DNA from: Acidobacteriota bacterium
Lineage (GTDB): Bacteria; Acidobacteriota; Thermoanaerobaculia; Thermoanaerobaculales; Thermoanaerobaculaceae
Length of the DNA stretch: 64,000 bases
Direction: 5' to 3'
Assembly: GCA_016213675.1 (NCBI GenBank)
Contig: JACQZW010000020.1
Location: forward strand, 61,754-125,753
The notes below the pieces were generated by a model that did no database searches, was not told where the DNA came from, and saw only the letters and a program-made list of their open reading frames with translations. Both the position numbers and the translations under genes were made by a program. This document shows, one piece after another, positions 23,337-33,573 of this stretch (its first letter is position 1; the number at the start of each line of letters is the position of its first letter).

Positions 23337-25004
23337 ATGGACGAAACGAGGGTGATTCGCCTCCTCGGCGACGCCGAGGAGACCGGCGGCGTCACCGCGA
23401 CCCGTGGATTCCGCGCCCGGCTCAGGGTGCGGCGCGCCAAGCTCGTCGTGCTCGCGTCGGCCCTGCTGCTCGTCGTCGGGGCGCACGCGGCAGCCGGCGC
23501 CGAGCGGCCGCTGCCGCTCATGGACGCGGTCCGGATGGCGCTCGAGAAGAACGAGCGGATCATCATCGAGCGGGAGTCGCTGGCCGCGGCCGAGGCCGCC
23601 GTGACCGGCGCGCGCGGGGCCTACGACCCGTTCCTCGAGCTGCAGGGCGGCTGGCAGCGGGTCACCGAGCCGGTCAACTCGGCGTTCTCCGGCGCGCCCG
23701 AGGGCGAGCCCGCGCCGACCACCGAGGTGAGCGACGCGGGCGCCTCGCTTCGCCAGCTTCTCCCCTCGGGCGGTGAGCTGTCGCTCCGGCTGGGTACGGC
23801 CCGGACGACCACGGACGATGCCTTCACCCTCCTATCGCCGGCTTGGGACACGGCGGCCGGCGTGGAGTTTCGCCAGCCGCTGCTCCGGGCCCGTGCCGTC
23901 GACGCCACCCGGCTGTCGATCCGCGTCGCGACGGCGGACCGCGAGCTCGCCGGTGCCTCGCTGCGGCGCGTCGTCGGCGACACGGTGGCCGAGGTCGAGT
24001 GGGCGTACTGGCGGCTCCTGGCCGCCCGCCGCGAGGTGGCGGTCCAGGAGGAGGCCGTCGGCCTGGCCGACGAGCAGTTGGCGGAGACGCAGATCCGGAT
24101 CTCCAGCGGCGCCGCGCCCGAGACCGAGATCGCCCAACCCAGGGCCGAGCTGGAACGGCGGCGTGGCGACCTCCTCGCCTCGCGCGAGGCGTCGTCGCGG
24201 GCGGAGAACGTCCTCAAGCTGCTGATCCTCGGCGACGACGACGAGCTCTGGTTGGACCGCCTGGTCCCCGCCGACGAGCCGCCGGCCGAGGCGACGCCGG
24301 GAGACCTCGCGAACGCGCTCGAGCGGGCCCTCGCGAGCCGGCCGGAGCTGGAAGGGGCGGCAGCCGTCGTCACCCGCCGTCGCGCCGAGGCTGCCCTCGC
24401 GAACGACTCGCTGAAGCCGAGGCTCGATGCCGTGATGTCGTACGCGCGCTTCGGCCTCGCCGGCGGGTCAAACCCGGCGGGGGGCGCGATCCCGGGCTTT
24501 CCGGCGGCCGTCCCGCCCGGGCAGGAGGGCGGTTGGAGGCGCTCGTGGACCGTGCTCGGCCAGGGGGAGTTCGACGACTCCCGGGTCGGGCTGGTGTTCG
24601 CCCTCCCGCTCGGCAACCGCAGCTCCCGGGCCGCCGCGGCCACGGCCGCCGCCGGCACCCGACAGGCCGAGGCCGAGCTGGCGCGCGCCCGGAAATTCGT
24701 CCGGGCCGAGGTGCTCGATGCCGCCTCGGCGCTGGAGACGACGGCGGGGCGGATCGAGGCGACCCGCGCCGCGCGCGAGGCGGCCGAGGTGCAGCTCGCG
24801 GCCGAGCGGGAGCGCTACGCGGTCGGCCTGTCGACCAACTTCCTCGTGCTCACGAGGCAGAACGACCTGGCCCGCGCTCGCCTCGACGAGAACTCGGCCC
24901 TCACCGACCACCGGATTGCACGCACCAGGATGGCGCGGGCGACCGGGTCGCTGCTCGAGGAGCGGGGGATCGTGATCGACCAGGGGCCGACGTCGACGCA
25001 GTGA
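23337..25004 (+). CDS. TolC-family outer-membrane efflux protein
   Basis: A 555-residue outer-membrane channel subunit of the TolC/OEP family, the exit duct of the RND system encoded with it. A long ~35-residue N-terminal stretch precedes the hydrophobic export segment (KLVVLASALLLVVGAHAAAG), so the true start may be internal; GTG at 23352 is one option. Two similar halves follow, each with long helices: RPLPLMDAVRMALEKNERI opens the first, and EAEVQLAAERERYAVGLSTN-type sequence (about 482-502) lies in the second. It is separated from the adaptor gene by 27 bases, and adaptor and pump follow in order. Confidence 0.87.
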   Translation: MDETRVIRLLGDAEETGGVTATRGFRARLRVRRAKLVVLASALLLVVGAHAAAGAERPLPLMDAVRMALEKNERIIIERESLAAAEAAVTGARGAYDPFLELQGGWQRVTEPVNSAFSGAPEGEPAPTTEVSDAGASLRQLLPSGGELSLRLGTARTTTDDAFTLLSPAWDTAAGVEFRQPLLRARAVDATRLSIRVATADRELAGASLRRVVGDTVAEVEWAYWRLLAARREVAVQEEAVGLADEQLAETQIRISSGAAPETEIAQPRAELERRRGDLLASREASSRAENVLKLLILGDDDELWLDRLVPADEPPAEATPGDLANALERALASRPELEGAAAVVTRRRAEAALANDSLKPRLDAVMSYARFGLAGGSNPAGGAIPGFPAAVPPGQEGGWRRSWTVLGQGEFDDSRVGLVFALPLGNRSSRAAAATAAAGTRQAEAELARARKFVRAEVLDAASALETTAGRIEATRAAREAAEVQLAAERERYAVGLSTNFLVLTRQNDLARARLDENSALTDHRIARTRMARATGSLLEERGIVIDQGPTSTQ

Positions 25005-25031
25005 TGGTGAAGTGAAGGGAGGTCTGTTCCG

Positions 25032-26159
25032 ATGGCCCGAAGGATGATCCTCATGCTGGTGGCGGTCGCCGTGTTCGTGGCCGTCATCGGCTCGGTCAAG
25101 TTCCACCAGATCCAGACCGCGATCGCCGAGGCGTCGGCGTTCCAGATGCCGCCGGAAGCCGTGACGACGATCGTCGCCCGCGAGGAGCGCTGGCCGTCTG
25201 AGCTCGCCGCCATCGGCACCGTCACCGCCGTGCACGGCGTCACGGTGAGCGCGGACCTGCCCGGCATCGTCGAGGCGATCTCCTTCGACTCGGGCAAGGC
25301 GGTGCGGCGCGGCGACGTGCTGGTCACCCTCGACACCAGTCAGGAACGGGCTCAGCTCGCCGCCGCCGAGGCGGGGCTCGAGCTGTCCCGCCTCAACCTC
25401 GAGCGGATGCGCGAGCTGCGCCAGAAGGGGGTCACGTCGCAGGCCGAGTACGACCGCGCCGCGGCGGAGAACGAGCAGGCGAGCGCGCGGTCCGGCGAGA
25501 TCCGCGCCGCCATCGAGCGCAAGACGATCCGCGCCCCGTTCGCGGGGATCCTCGGCATCCGCCAGGTCAACCTCGGCCAGTACCTGCGGAGCGGCGACCC
25601 GGTCGTGTCGCTGCAGTCGCTCGACCCGATCTACGTCGACTTCGCCGTGCCCCAGCAGGAGTTCGGCCGGCTGCACCGGGGCGCCGAGGTCCGCGCGACG
25701 GCCGAGGGGGTCCCCGGGGACGGCTTCGCCGGGACGATCACCGCGGTGGACTCGATCGTCGACACGGCGACGAGGAACATCCGGGTCCAGGCGACCTTCC
25801 CCAACCCCGAGGGCATCCTGCGCCCCGGGATGTTCGTCGAGACCCGGGTGTCGTCCGGCGAGGGCGCCACCGTGGTCGCCCTCCCCGCGTCGGCGATCAG
25901 CTACGCGCCGTACGGCGACTCCGTGTTCGTCGTCGAGCAGGTCCAGGGGAAGGACACGAAGGCATACCTGGGCGTGCGCCAGCAGTTCGTCAAGCTCGGC
26001 GGCGGTCGGGGCGACCAGGTCGCGGTTCTCTCCGGCGTCAAGCCCGGCGAGCAGGTGGTCAGCTCGGGCGCGTTCAAGCTGCGCAACGGGGCGGCGGTCT
26101 TCGTCAACAACAACGTGCAGCCCGCCAACGACCCGGCGCCGAAGCTGGAGGACTCCTGA
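25032..26159 (+). CDS. RND efflux periplasmic adaptor (membrane fusion protein)
   Basis: A 375-residue HlyD/AcrA-type adaptor that bridges the inner-membrane pump and TolC channel. A single N-terminal anchor (ILMLVAVAVFVAVIGSV) replaces a lipobox. The barrel/lipoyl half-motifs are SADLPGIVEAISFDSGKAVRRGD (before the hairpin) and KTIRAPFAGILGIRQVNLGQ (after), around a helical hairpin at about 100-155. C-terminal beta-barrel and membrane-proximal domains are present. GGGAGG lies about 9 bases before ATG. The stop overlaps the pump start as TGATG. It resembles MexE/MdtA-like adaptors. Confidence 0.92.
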   Translation: MARRMILMLVAVAVFVAVIGSVKFHQIQTAIAEASAFQMPPEAVTTIVAREERWPSELAAIGTVTAVHGVTVSADLPGIVEAISFDSGKAVRRGDVLVTLDTSQERAQLAAAEAGLELSRLNLERMRELRQKGVTSQAEYDRAAAENEQASARSGEIRAAIERKTIRAPFAGILGIRQVNLGQYLRSGDPVVSLQSLDPIYVDFAVPQQEFGRLHRGAEVRATAEGVPGDGFAGTITAVDSIVDTATRNIRVQATFPNPEGILRPGMFVETRVSSGEGATVVALPASAISYAPYGDSVFVVEQVQGKDTKAYLGVRQQFVKLGGGRGDQVAVLSGVKPGEQVVSSGAFKLRNGAAVFVNNNVQPANDPAPKLEDS

Positions 26160-29100
26160 TGCGCTTCACCGACCTGTTCGTCCGGCGGCCCGTCCTCGCG
26201 GTCGTGGTCAACCTGGTGATCCTGATCGCCGGGCTGCAGGCCGTCCGCTCGCTGTCGGTGCGCCAGTACCCGCGCTCCGACATCGCGGTGGTCCGCGTGA
26301 CCACCGCCTACATCGGCGCCAACGCGGACCTCGTGCGCGGCTTCATCTCGACGCCCCTCGAGCGGGTCATCGCGTCGGCCGACGGCATCGACTATATGGA
26401 GTCGTCGAGCGCCCAGAGCATCTCCACCATCACCGTGCACCTGAAGCTCAACTACGACACGAACGCGGCCCTCACCCAGATCCAGGCCAAGGTCGCCCAG
26501 GTGCGCAACGACCTGCCGCCGGAGGCCGAGGCGCCGGTCATCGAGCTCGAGACCGCCGACAACCAGTTCGCCGCGATGTACCTGGGCTTCGCCGCCAAGG
26601 ACCTCGACCAGAACCAGATCACCGACTACCTCACCCGGGTGGTCCAGCCCAAGCTGTCGGCGATCTCCGGCGTCCAGCGCGCCGAGATCTTCGGCGACCG
26701 CACCTTCGCGATGCGCGTCTGGCTCAAGGCGGACAAGATGGCCGCGCTCGGCATCTCGCCGTCCGAGGTCAGGAGCGCCCTGGCGCAGAACAACTACCTC
26801 TCGACCCTCGGCAGGACGAAGGGCTCGATGGTGTCGGTCAACCTGATCGCCAACACCGACCTCAAGACCCCCGAGGAGTTCCGCCAGCTCGTGGTCCGCC
26901 AGTCCGACGGGGTCGTCGTCCGCCTCGGCGAGATCGCGGACGTCGCGCTCGGCGCCGAGAACTACGACGAGGACGTCCGCTTCAACGGCGAGACCGCCGT
27001 CTTCATGGGCGTCTGGGTGCTGCCGACGGCGAACTCCCTCGACGTCGTCGGCCGGGTGCGCGACGCCATGCCGGACATCCGGGCACAGCTCCCGGCCGGG
27101 ATGACCGCCGGCATCCCCTACGACTCGACGATCTACATCTCCAACGCCATCGAGGAGGTGCTCAAGACGCTCGGCGAGACGCTGCTCATCGTCGTCATCG
27201 TCATCTTCCTGTTCCTCGGCTCCTTCCGCTCCGTGCTGATCCCGGTGGTCGCGATCCCGATCTCGCTGATCGGCGCGGTGTTCCTCATGCTGGTTGCCGG
27301 CTTCACGATCAACCTCCTCACCCTGCTCGCCATCGTCCTGTCGGTCGGCCTGGTCGTCGACGACGCGATCGTCATGGTTGAGAACGTCCAGCGGCACATC
27401 CACGCCGGCGCCCGGCCGGTCGCCGCGGCCATCGAGGCGGCGCGCGAGCTGGTCGGGCCGATCATCGCCATGACCATCACGCTGGCGGCGGTGTACGCCC
27501 CGGTGGGCATCCAGGGCGGCCTGACCGGCGCGCTGTTCCGCGAGTTCGCCTTCACCCTCGCCGGCGCCGTCATCGTCTCGGGCATCGTCGCGTTGACGCT
27601 GTCCCCGATGATGGGGTCGAAGCTGCTGCGGGCCGCCGACACCGAGCGGGGCTTCGCCGGGATGATCAACCGGCACTTCGAGGTGGTGCGCCGCACCTAC
27701 ATGCGGCAGCTCTCCGCGACCCTCGCGTATCGCCCCGTCGTCCTCGTCCTGTGGGCCATCGTGGTCACCCTCATGGTGCCGTTCTACCTGTTCTCGCAGC
27801 GCGAGCTTGCGCCCACCGAGGATCAGGGGATCGTGTTCGGCATCATCCAGGCCTCGGCGAACTCGACCCTCGACCAGACCAAGCTGTTCGCCGACCAGGT
27901 CCACGACGTCTACCGCGCCTTCCCCGAGACCGACAGCATCTTCCAGATAACCTTCCCGACCGGCGGCTTCGGCGGCATGGTCACGAAGCCGTGGAGCGAG
28001 CGCCGCAAGAGCACCCAGCAGCTCCAGCTCGAGTCGGCCGCGGGGCTCGCGAAGATCCCCGGCGTCCGGGTCATCCCGCTCGTCCCGCCCGCGCTGCCCG
28101 GCGGCGGGGACTTCCCGGTCGACGTCGTGATCGCCTCGACCGCCGAGCCGGCGCAGCTCCTCGAGCTCGGCAACCAGCTCGTGCAGAAGGCGTTCGCCAG
28201 CGGGCTGTTCATCTTCGCGGACGCCGACCTGAAGTTCGACCAGCCCCAGGCGGAGGTGGTCTTCAATCGCGACAAGGTGCGCTCGCAGGGCGTCGACCTC
28301 GGCCGGGCCGGGGCGGACCTCTCGGTCATGCTGGGCGGCGACTACGTCAACCGCTTCTCGATCCAGGGCCGCTCGTACAAGGTCATCCCGCAGCTCAAGC
28401 GGACCGAGCGGCTGACCCCGGACCAGCTCGCCAGCATCCACGTCACCGGCCCCGACCACCGGCTGGTGCCGCTGTCGACCTTTGCCACGCTCGCGACCTC
28501 GACGGAGCCGCGCGAGCTCAAGCGCTTCCAGCAGCTCAACGCGGTCCGCATCCAGGGCGTGATCCCGCCGCCGGTGTCGCTCGACCAGGCGCTGCGCTTC
28601 CTCGAGGACGAGGCGGCGGCGCTCCTGCCGCCGGGGTTCACCGTCGACTACGCCGGCGAGTCGCGCCAGCTCCGCACCGAGGGCGGCAAGTTCCTCGGCC
28701 TCTTCCTGCTCTCCGCGATCCTCATCTACCTCGTGCTCGCCGCCCAGTTCGAGAGCTTCCGCGACCCGTTCATCATCCTGGCCGGCTCGGTGCCCCTCGC
28801 CCTCTCTGGGGCCTTGGTCTTCTCCCTCCTCGGCCTGACCACGATCAACATCTACAGCCAGGTCGGGCTCATCACCCTGGTCGGCCTGGTGGCGAAGAAC
28901 GGCATCCTCATCGTCGAGTTCGCCAACCGCATGCAGGAGCAGGGGATGGACAAGGTCCACGCGGTCGTCGAGGCGGCCGGCACCCGGCTGCGGCCGATCC
29001 TGAGGACCACCGCGGCAACCGTCATGGGCCACTTCCCGCTCATCCTGGCGAGCGGCCCCGGCGCCGGGGCGCGCAACTCGATCGGCATCACGCTGGTCAC

Positions 29101-29224
29101 CGGGATGGTCATCGGCACCGCCTTCACGCTCCTCATCGTGCCCTCGATCTACACCCTGCTGGCCCGCAGCCACGTGCCCGCAACCGAGAGCGCCATCGGC
29201 GGCCTCGCCGCGGCAGAAGCGTAG
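26159..29224 (+). CDS. RND efflux pump (HAE1 family, AcrB/MexF-like)
   Basis: A 1021-residue inner-membrane proton-driven exporter, the normal length for the HAE1 family. It begins MRFTDLFVRRPVLAVVVN with the first membrane helix. The proton-relay pair in helix 4 is visible in SVGLVVDDAIVMVENVQRH, and YDTNAALTQIQAKVAQV and GLVAKNGILIVEFANRM are family blocks from the porter and second membrane halves. Two large periplasmic loops and twelve membrane helices can be followed. Co-transcribed with TolC and adaptor genes upstream. Substrate range cannot be predicted. Confidence 0.95.
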   Translation: MRFTDLFVRRPVLAVVVNLVILIAGLQAVRSLSVRQYPRSDIAVVRVTTAYIGANADLVRGFISTPLERVIASADGIDYMESSSAQSISTITVHLKLNYDTNAALTQIQAKVAQVRNDLPPEAEAPVIELETADNQFAAMYLGFAAKDLDQNQITDYLTRVVQPKLSAISGVQRAEIFGDRTFAMRVWLKADKMAALGISPSEVRSALAQNNYLSTLGRTKGSMVSVNLIANTDLKTPEEFRQLVVRQSDGVVVRLGEIADVALGAENYDEDVRFNGETAVFMGVWVLPTANSLDVVGRVRDAMPDIRAQLPAGMTAGIPYDSTIYISNAIEEVLKTLGETLLIVVIVIFLFLGSFRSVLIPVVAIPISLIGAVFLMLVAGFTINLLTLLAIVLSVGLVVDDAIVMVENVQRHIHAGARPVAAAIEAARELVGPIIAMTITLAAVYAPVGIQGGLTGALFREFAFTLAGAVIVSGIVALTLSPMMGSKLLRAADTERGFAGMINRHFEVVRRTYMRQLSATLAYRPVVLVLWAIVVTLMVPFYLFSQRELAPTEDQGIVFGIIQASANSTLDQTKLFADQVHDVYRAFPETDSIFQITFPTGGFGGMVTKPWSERRKSTQQLQLESAAGLAKIPGVRVIPLVPPALPGGGDFPVDVVIASTAEPAQLLELGNQLVQKAFASGLFIFADADLKFDQPQAEVVFNRDKVRSQGVDLGRAGADLSVMLGGDYVNRFSIQGRSYKVIPQLKRTERLTPDQLASIHVTGPDHRLVPLSTFATLATSTEPRELKRFQQLNAVRIQGVIPPPVSLDQALRFLEDEAAALLPPGFTVDYAGESRQLRTEGGKFLGLFLLSAILIYLVLAAQFESFRDPFIILAGSVPLALSGALVFSLLGLTTINIYSQVGLITLVGLVAKNGILIVEFANRMQEQGMDKVHAVVEAAGTRLRPILRTTAATVMGHFPLILASGPGAGARNSIGITLVTGMVIGTAFTLLIVPSIYTLLARSHVPATESAIGGLAAAEA

Positions 29225-29225
29225 A

Positions 29226-29256
29226 AGACAGGGGACAGGGCACGGGGGACCGGGAA
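29226..29256 (+). repeat. G-rich GGGGACAGGG repeat block
   Basis: Directly after the pump stop: GGGG-ACA-GGG-CAC-GGGGG-ACC-GGG, four G runs with three-base loops, matching the block after the ClpX-like gene. It is one of at least four copies in the window. Confidence 0.8.
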
Positions 29257-29260
29257 AGAC

Positions 29261-29400
29261 GTAGCGGCCGCCCGCCGGGCGGCCGGCCCCTCGTGCGAGG
29301 CGCGTGCAGGGCCGACGACGGCCGGCCAGCGGCCGGCCGCTACGGACGACGAACCCTGCCGACAACGCAACGGCCGCCCGCGGGCGGGCGGCCGGCCGTT
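29261..29400. repeat. Inverted-repeat-rich intergenic region after pump gene
   Basis: The gap 29225-29555 holds no convincing gene. GTAGCGGCCG (29261-29270) is matched by CGGCCGCTAC (29334-29343), and the C/G-rich bases inside continue the pairing imperfectly. A second palindrome, AACGGCCG (29369-29376) with CGGCCGTT (29393-29400), surrounds CCCGCGGGCGGG. These could form strong stem-loops that end pump transcription or stabilise the mRNA. Confidence 0.6.
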
Positions 29401-29555
29401 TGCCCGTGCTAGCCTGCGTCGAGGACCAACGAATGCAGCGGCGCGAAGAAGACCGGCACATCGCAACTGGGCTGACCGTCCTGCCCTGCGCGGTCGCTGC
29501 CGTTCGGGGTGACCTGCCTGCCCTGATACGTGCTCGCCTCGCTGCCCGCGCTGTC

Positions 29556-30467
29556 ATGGCGACCATCATCGTCGTCCTGGTGAGCCTGTTGGCGACGACC
29601 GCTCGCGCATCGACACCCCCCTACTCCTCGCCCGCGCCGGTCGAGTTCCTCAAGTTGCTGGACCTACTCGACCGGGGCAACGTGACGGTTGGCGAGCTGC
29701 GCGAGGTGATCGCGCCGGTCCTCAATCGCCGGTTCGGGTCCGGCTACACGATCGGCGTGATCCTCAACGAGGCGGTCCGCCAGGGTGCACTCCGGCACGA
29801 GGACGTAGTGGCCGCCATGGGCCTCGAGGGCTGCTTCCTCGACAAGCACAGGTTTGATCCGGGGCCTTGCGGTAGTCTCGTCAGCTTGATCCGCCTCGGC
29901 CCACAGCAGGACAGGATTCTGGTGGCCTCGGCGCTGTCAGCCGCCGAGAAGCAGGCCGCGCTCGAGAGCCTGCGCAAGGAGGTGCTGGCCTCTCGGTGCG
30001 CCTCGGGACCGTCAGGAGCAGACCCTTGCGGGGAATACGGGCGAGCGCTGATCCTCGCGAATCCGCAACCCCTGGCCGCCGGATTTCGCCTCTTCGCGAG
30101 TCAGAGCCTCGATGAAGTCCCTGAGGCAGCGGATCGCGACGCCGCGCGGTCGATGGCGCGGGCCGATCAGGCGACCGCGGAGGATCGAGCGGCACTCATG
30201 AAGCTCCGCGGGGCGATCGCGACGGCGATGCTCGAGCGCCTCCACAGCTCGATGGGACGTCCCGAGGTGGTCGAGGAGGTGCGCGCGACGCCAGAAGGCG
30301 TGCTCCGGGCAGCCTTGGGGACCGATCAGTTCCTCGTGCCATCCATGCTTGATCTCGGGGGTCACAGCAGCACAGGGTGCGTCGTCGACGCGTGGCGCGC
30401 GCCGAAGGAGGCCCCAAGTCAGTGGCACGCCTGGCGGCTCTTGCTCCAATGTGACGGCGTCTACTGA
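29556..30467 (+). CDS. Exported protein of unknown function
   Basis: A 303-residue protein from ATG 29556, chosen because it opens a signal peptide (MATIIVVLVSLLATTARAS). An in-frame ATG at 29433 would add 41 less likely residues. The mature part is mainly helical: LLDLLDRGNVTVGELREVIAPVL, LRHEDVVAAMGLEGC, a central Cys-containing loop, and a C-terminal VDAWRAPKEAPSQWHAW. Six cysteines in the mature chain could form disulfides. I do not recognise the family. Codon third positions look slightly less GC-biased than in neighbours. It is bounded by structured repeats and a 270-base gene-free stretch. Confidence 0.55.
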   Translation: MATIIVVLVSLLATTARASTPPYSSPAPVEFLKLLDLLDRGNVTVGELREVIAPVLNRRFGSGYTIGVILNEAVRQGALRHEDVVAAMGLEGCFLDKHRFDPGPCGSLVSLIRLGPQQDRILVASALSAAEKQAALESLRKEVLASRCASGPSGADPCGEYGRALILANPQPLAAGFRLFASQSLDEVPEAADRDAARSMARADQATAEDRAALMKLRGAIATAMLERLHSSMGRPEVVEEVRATPEGVLRAALGTDQFLVPSMLDLGGHSSTGCVVDAWRAPKEAPSQWHAWRLLLQCDGVY

Positions 30468-30715
30468 CGGTGCAGCGGCGTCGCACCCACGCGAAACCTG
30501 ATTCGCCAAGGTGCGGGACGGCATGGCTTGCACGGTCGCACCGGCGAGCGAGGGGCGGGCGCATGCGCCGACAGTCCGGACGCGGAGAAGACACCAGCAG
30601 GTCACTGGGCAGCTGGGCGGGTGTCGGGTGGAGGCGCGTCAGGGGCTCGGAGGGCGATTCACTCGCCCGCAGCGCCCTGGGGGGCTCGGGGGGGCAAGGC
30701 GGCGGAGGCGCGGGT
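30468..30715. other. Gene-free stretch
   Basis: No credible coding sequence, RNA gene or clear promoter is seen. The open frames are short, low-complexity and overlap in several phases. The right end runs into the ychF terminator. Confidence 0.5.
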
Positions 30716-30734
30716 GGGGGGCCGCCGGCCCCCC
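30716..30734 (-). terminator. Hairpin downstream of ychF
   Basis: An exact 8-bp stem GGGGGGCC / GGCCCCCC with a 3-base loop ends four bases from the ychF stop codon. There is no T tract on the minus strand, so efficiency is uncertain. Confidence 0.6.
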
Positions 30735-30737
30735 CGC

Positions 30738-31811
<1,074 letters not shown>

Positions 31812-31881
31812 GGTTGCCTCCGCGCGCCCGTCCGGGAAGGAGGGACTGGGAGCGACCCGATTGTAGCGGACGGGCGCAGTG

Positions 31882-33486
31882 TCAGCGGCCGGGCGCGTCG
31901 CGGGCGGCGATCCAGCCGTCGAGCCGGGCGCGGCGGGCGTCGGTGTCGGCGCGCGGGCGGAGCGCCTCGAGCTCGCCGGGCGGCGTGGAGGCGGTGTAGA
32001 CGTCGTGGATGACGGCGCGCTCGAGGGCGGCCTGCCAGCTCGCAGGCGGCCGGACCAGCGCGGCCGCGAGCACGATCGGGACGGCGGCGAGCAGCACGGC
32101 GGAAGCACGCTCGCGAGCCCGGGCGCCGGGTGTCGCGGCCGCCGCCAGGAGCGCCGCGGCAACGATCGCCAGGACCGCGAGGAGCGGGAGCACGACGCCG
32201 TCCGGCAGCCACGACGGGACCGTGGTCCCCGACTCGCGCAGCAGGGGCCACGCCAGCGTGAACGCCGGCAGCGGGTAGTCCTCGGGGGGGAACGGGAACG
32301 TCGCCAGGCACGGCCAGACCATGACCGCACCCCAGGCGGCGATCACGGTCGCGAGCAGTCTGCCCGCCGGTCGGGCCAGTGCCGCCTCCGCCCCGCGCGC
32401 CAGCGGCACGGCGAGCAGCGGCAGCACCATGAGCAGGTAGCGCGGCCCGGGGAACCAGCCGCCGTGCCGGTTCGCGTACCCCGACATGACGACGAGCAGC
32501 GCGGCCGGCGCCAGCCACAGCGCGAGCCGGCCGCCGGCGTGGCGCGGCCAGCGGTCGTGGCGGTGGGCGGGCCAGAGCGCGAGCGCCAGGGCGGGCATCC
32601 ACACCAGCAGCCCGCGGGCGGGAGAGACGAGCAGCTCGACCAGTCCGGCGAGGCTTGGTGCCCCGATGCCGAACGCGCCGCGCGCGGCGAGCTCGGCGTA
32701 CGCGCCGTGCGCCTCGTGTGCTGACGACAGCGTGAACGGCGAGCCGAAGCACTCGGCGTTGTAGCCGGCGAGGAGACCGAGCGGCAGCGCGGCGCCGAGG
32801 GCGAGCCGGAGCGCCCCGCGGCCGCCCAGGCGGGGGAGAGCGGTCACGGCGATCACGATGGCGGGCACCGCGGCCGGGTACTCGGCGGTCACCGCCCAGC
32901 CGAGCAGCACCCCCGCCCCGAGCGCCGCGCCCGGCCCCGGCCTAGCCTCGTCGTGGAGCACGAGGAACGCCGCGAGCAGCAGGCAGGCGGCGAGGGCGTG
33001 CGAGAACGCGAGCAGCGAGGCGGCCAGCAGCGGGCTGCCGAGCGCCAGGGCGACCGCGGCGAACGTCGTGCCGCGCGGGTACGGTCGGGCCGGCCCGCCG
33101 GCGAGGAGGAGCACGGCGATGGCGAACGGCAGGGAGCAGGCGAGGAGACGCCCGAGGACCAGCGCCCAGGCCAGCTCGGCCTCGCTCCCGCCGGCCGCCA
33201 GGCGGGCGACGAGGGCGCCGGGGAGGAGCAGCGGCAGCATGCCCGGCGCCTTGTTGGGGAACGCGCGGCCGCCGGCGGACGCGACGTCCTCCATGGCGCC
33301 GAAGCGGGCGATCTCGACGTCGATGTCGAGGGCGCCGCGATCGGCCACGGCGATCGCCTGGTAGACGCGGGCGCGCTCGTTCGGGCTCTCGAAACGCGGC
33401 CAGTAGTTGACGAGGACAAGCTGCAGGATCGTCGTCACGCCGAGGGCGAGGACGACGACGGGCGAGAGCCGCGCGGCGACGCGCAC
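31882..33486 (-). CDS. Polytopic membrane protein, possible GT-C-fold glycosyltransferase
   Basis: A 534-residue membrane protein with about eleven hydrophobic helices. After the first helix the loop PRFESPNERARVYQAIAVADRGALDID contains an acidic residue soon after helix 1, as GT-C (ArnT/PMT-like) enzymes do; GGRAFPNKAPGMLPLLLPGAL and AHEAHGAYAELAARG are further conserved-looking loops. The C-terminal ~70 residues are soluble. GT-C enzymes use lipid-linked sugar donors on the periplasmic side. I cannot identify the acceptor. A gap of 70 bases to ychF suggests possible co-transcription. Confidence 0.55.
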   Translation of the reverse strand: MRVAARLSPVVVLALGVTTILQLVLVNYWPRFESPNERARVYQAIAVADRGALDIDVEIARFGAMEDVASAGGRAFPNKAPGMLPLLLPGALVARLAAGGSEAELAWALVLGRLLACSLPFAIAVLLLAGGPARPYPRGTTFAAVALALGSPLLAASLLAFSHALAACLLLAAFLVLHDEARPGPGAALGAGVLLGWAVTAEYPAAVPAIVIAVTALPRLGGRGALRLALGAALPLGLLAGYNAECFGSPFTLSSAHEAHGAYAELAARGAFGIGAPSLAGLVELLVSPARGLLVWMPALALALWPAHRHDRWPRHAGGRLALWLAPAALLVVMSGYANRHGGWFPGPRYLLMVLPLLAVPLARGAEAALARPAGRLLATVIAAWGAVMVWPCLATFPFPPEDYPLPAFTLAWPLLRESGTTVPSWLPDGVVLPLLAVLAIVAAALLAAAATPGARARERASAVLLAAVPIVLAAALVRPPASWQAALERAVIHDVYTASTPPGELEALRPRADTDARRARLDGWIAARDAPGR

Positions 33487-33540
33487 CGCGGCAGTGTACG
33501 GGCGAATCCTCGGGGCGTCACCAATGCCCCTGCCGCGCCT

Positions 33541-33570
33541 CTAACCCCATGAGTACAAGACCTGACCCCG
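33541..33570 (+). repeat. 30-bp direct repeat, copy 1 (TACAAGACCTGACCCC)
   Basis: CTAACCC, four variable bases, then AGTACAAGACCTGACCCCG. The second copy at 37525-37554, in the same orientation, matches 26 of 30 positions. Its reverse complement GGGGTCAGGTCTTGTACT resembles the repeats I know to accompany REP-associated (IS200-like) transposases, though none is present. Confidence 0.85.
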
Positions 33571-33573
33571 GTG

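Noticed and set aside
25901..29569. A 1222-residue minus-strand open frame opposite the RND pump
   Set aside because: It is antisense to an unmistakable pump and adaptor, and its composition (Asp/Glu/Arg/His-rich without hydrophobic core) is that of a shadow frame.
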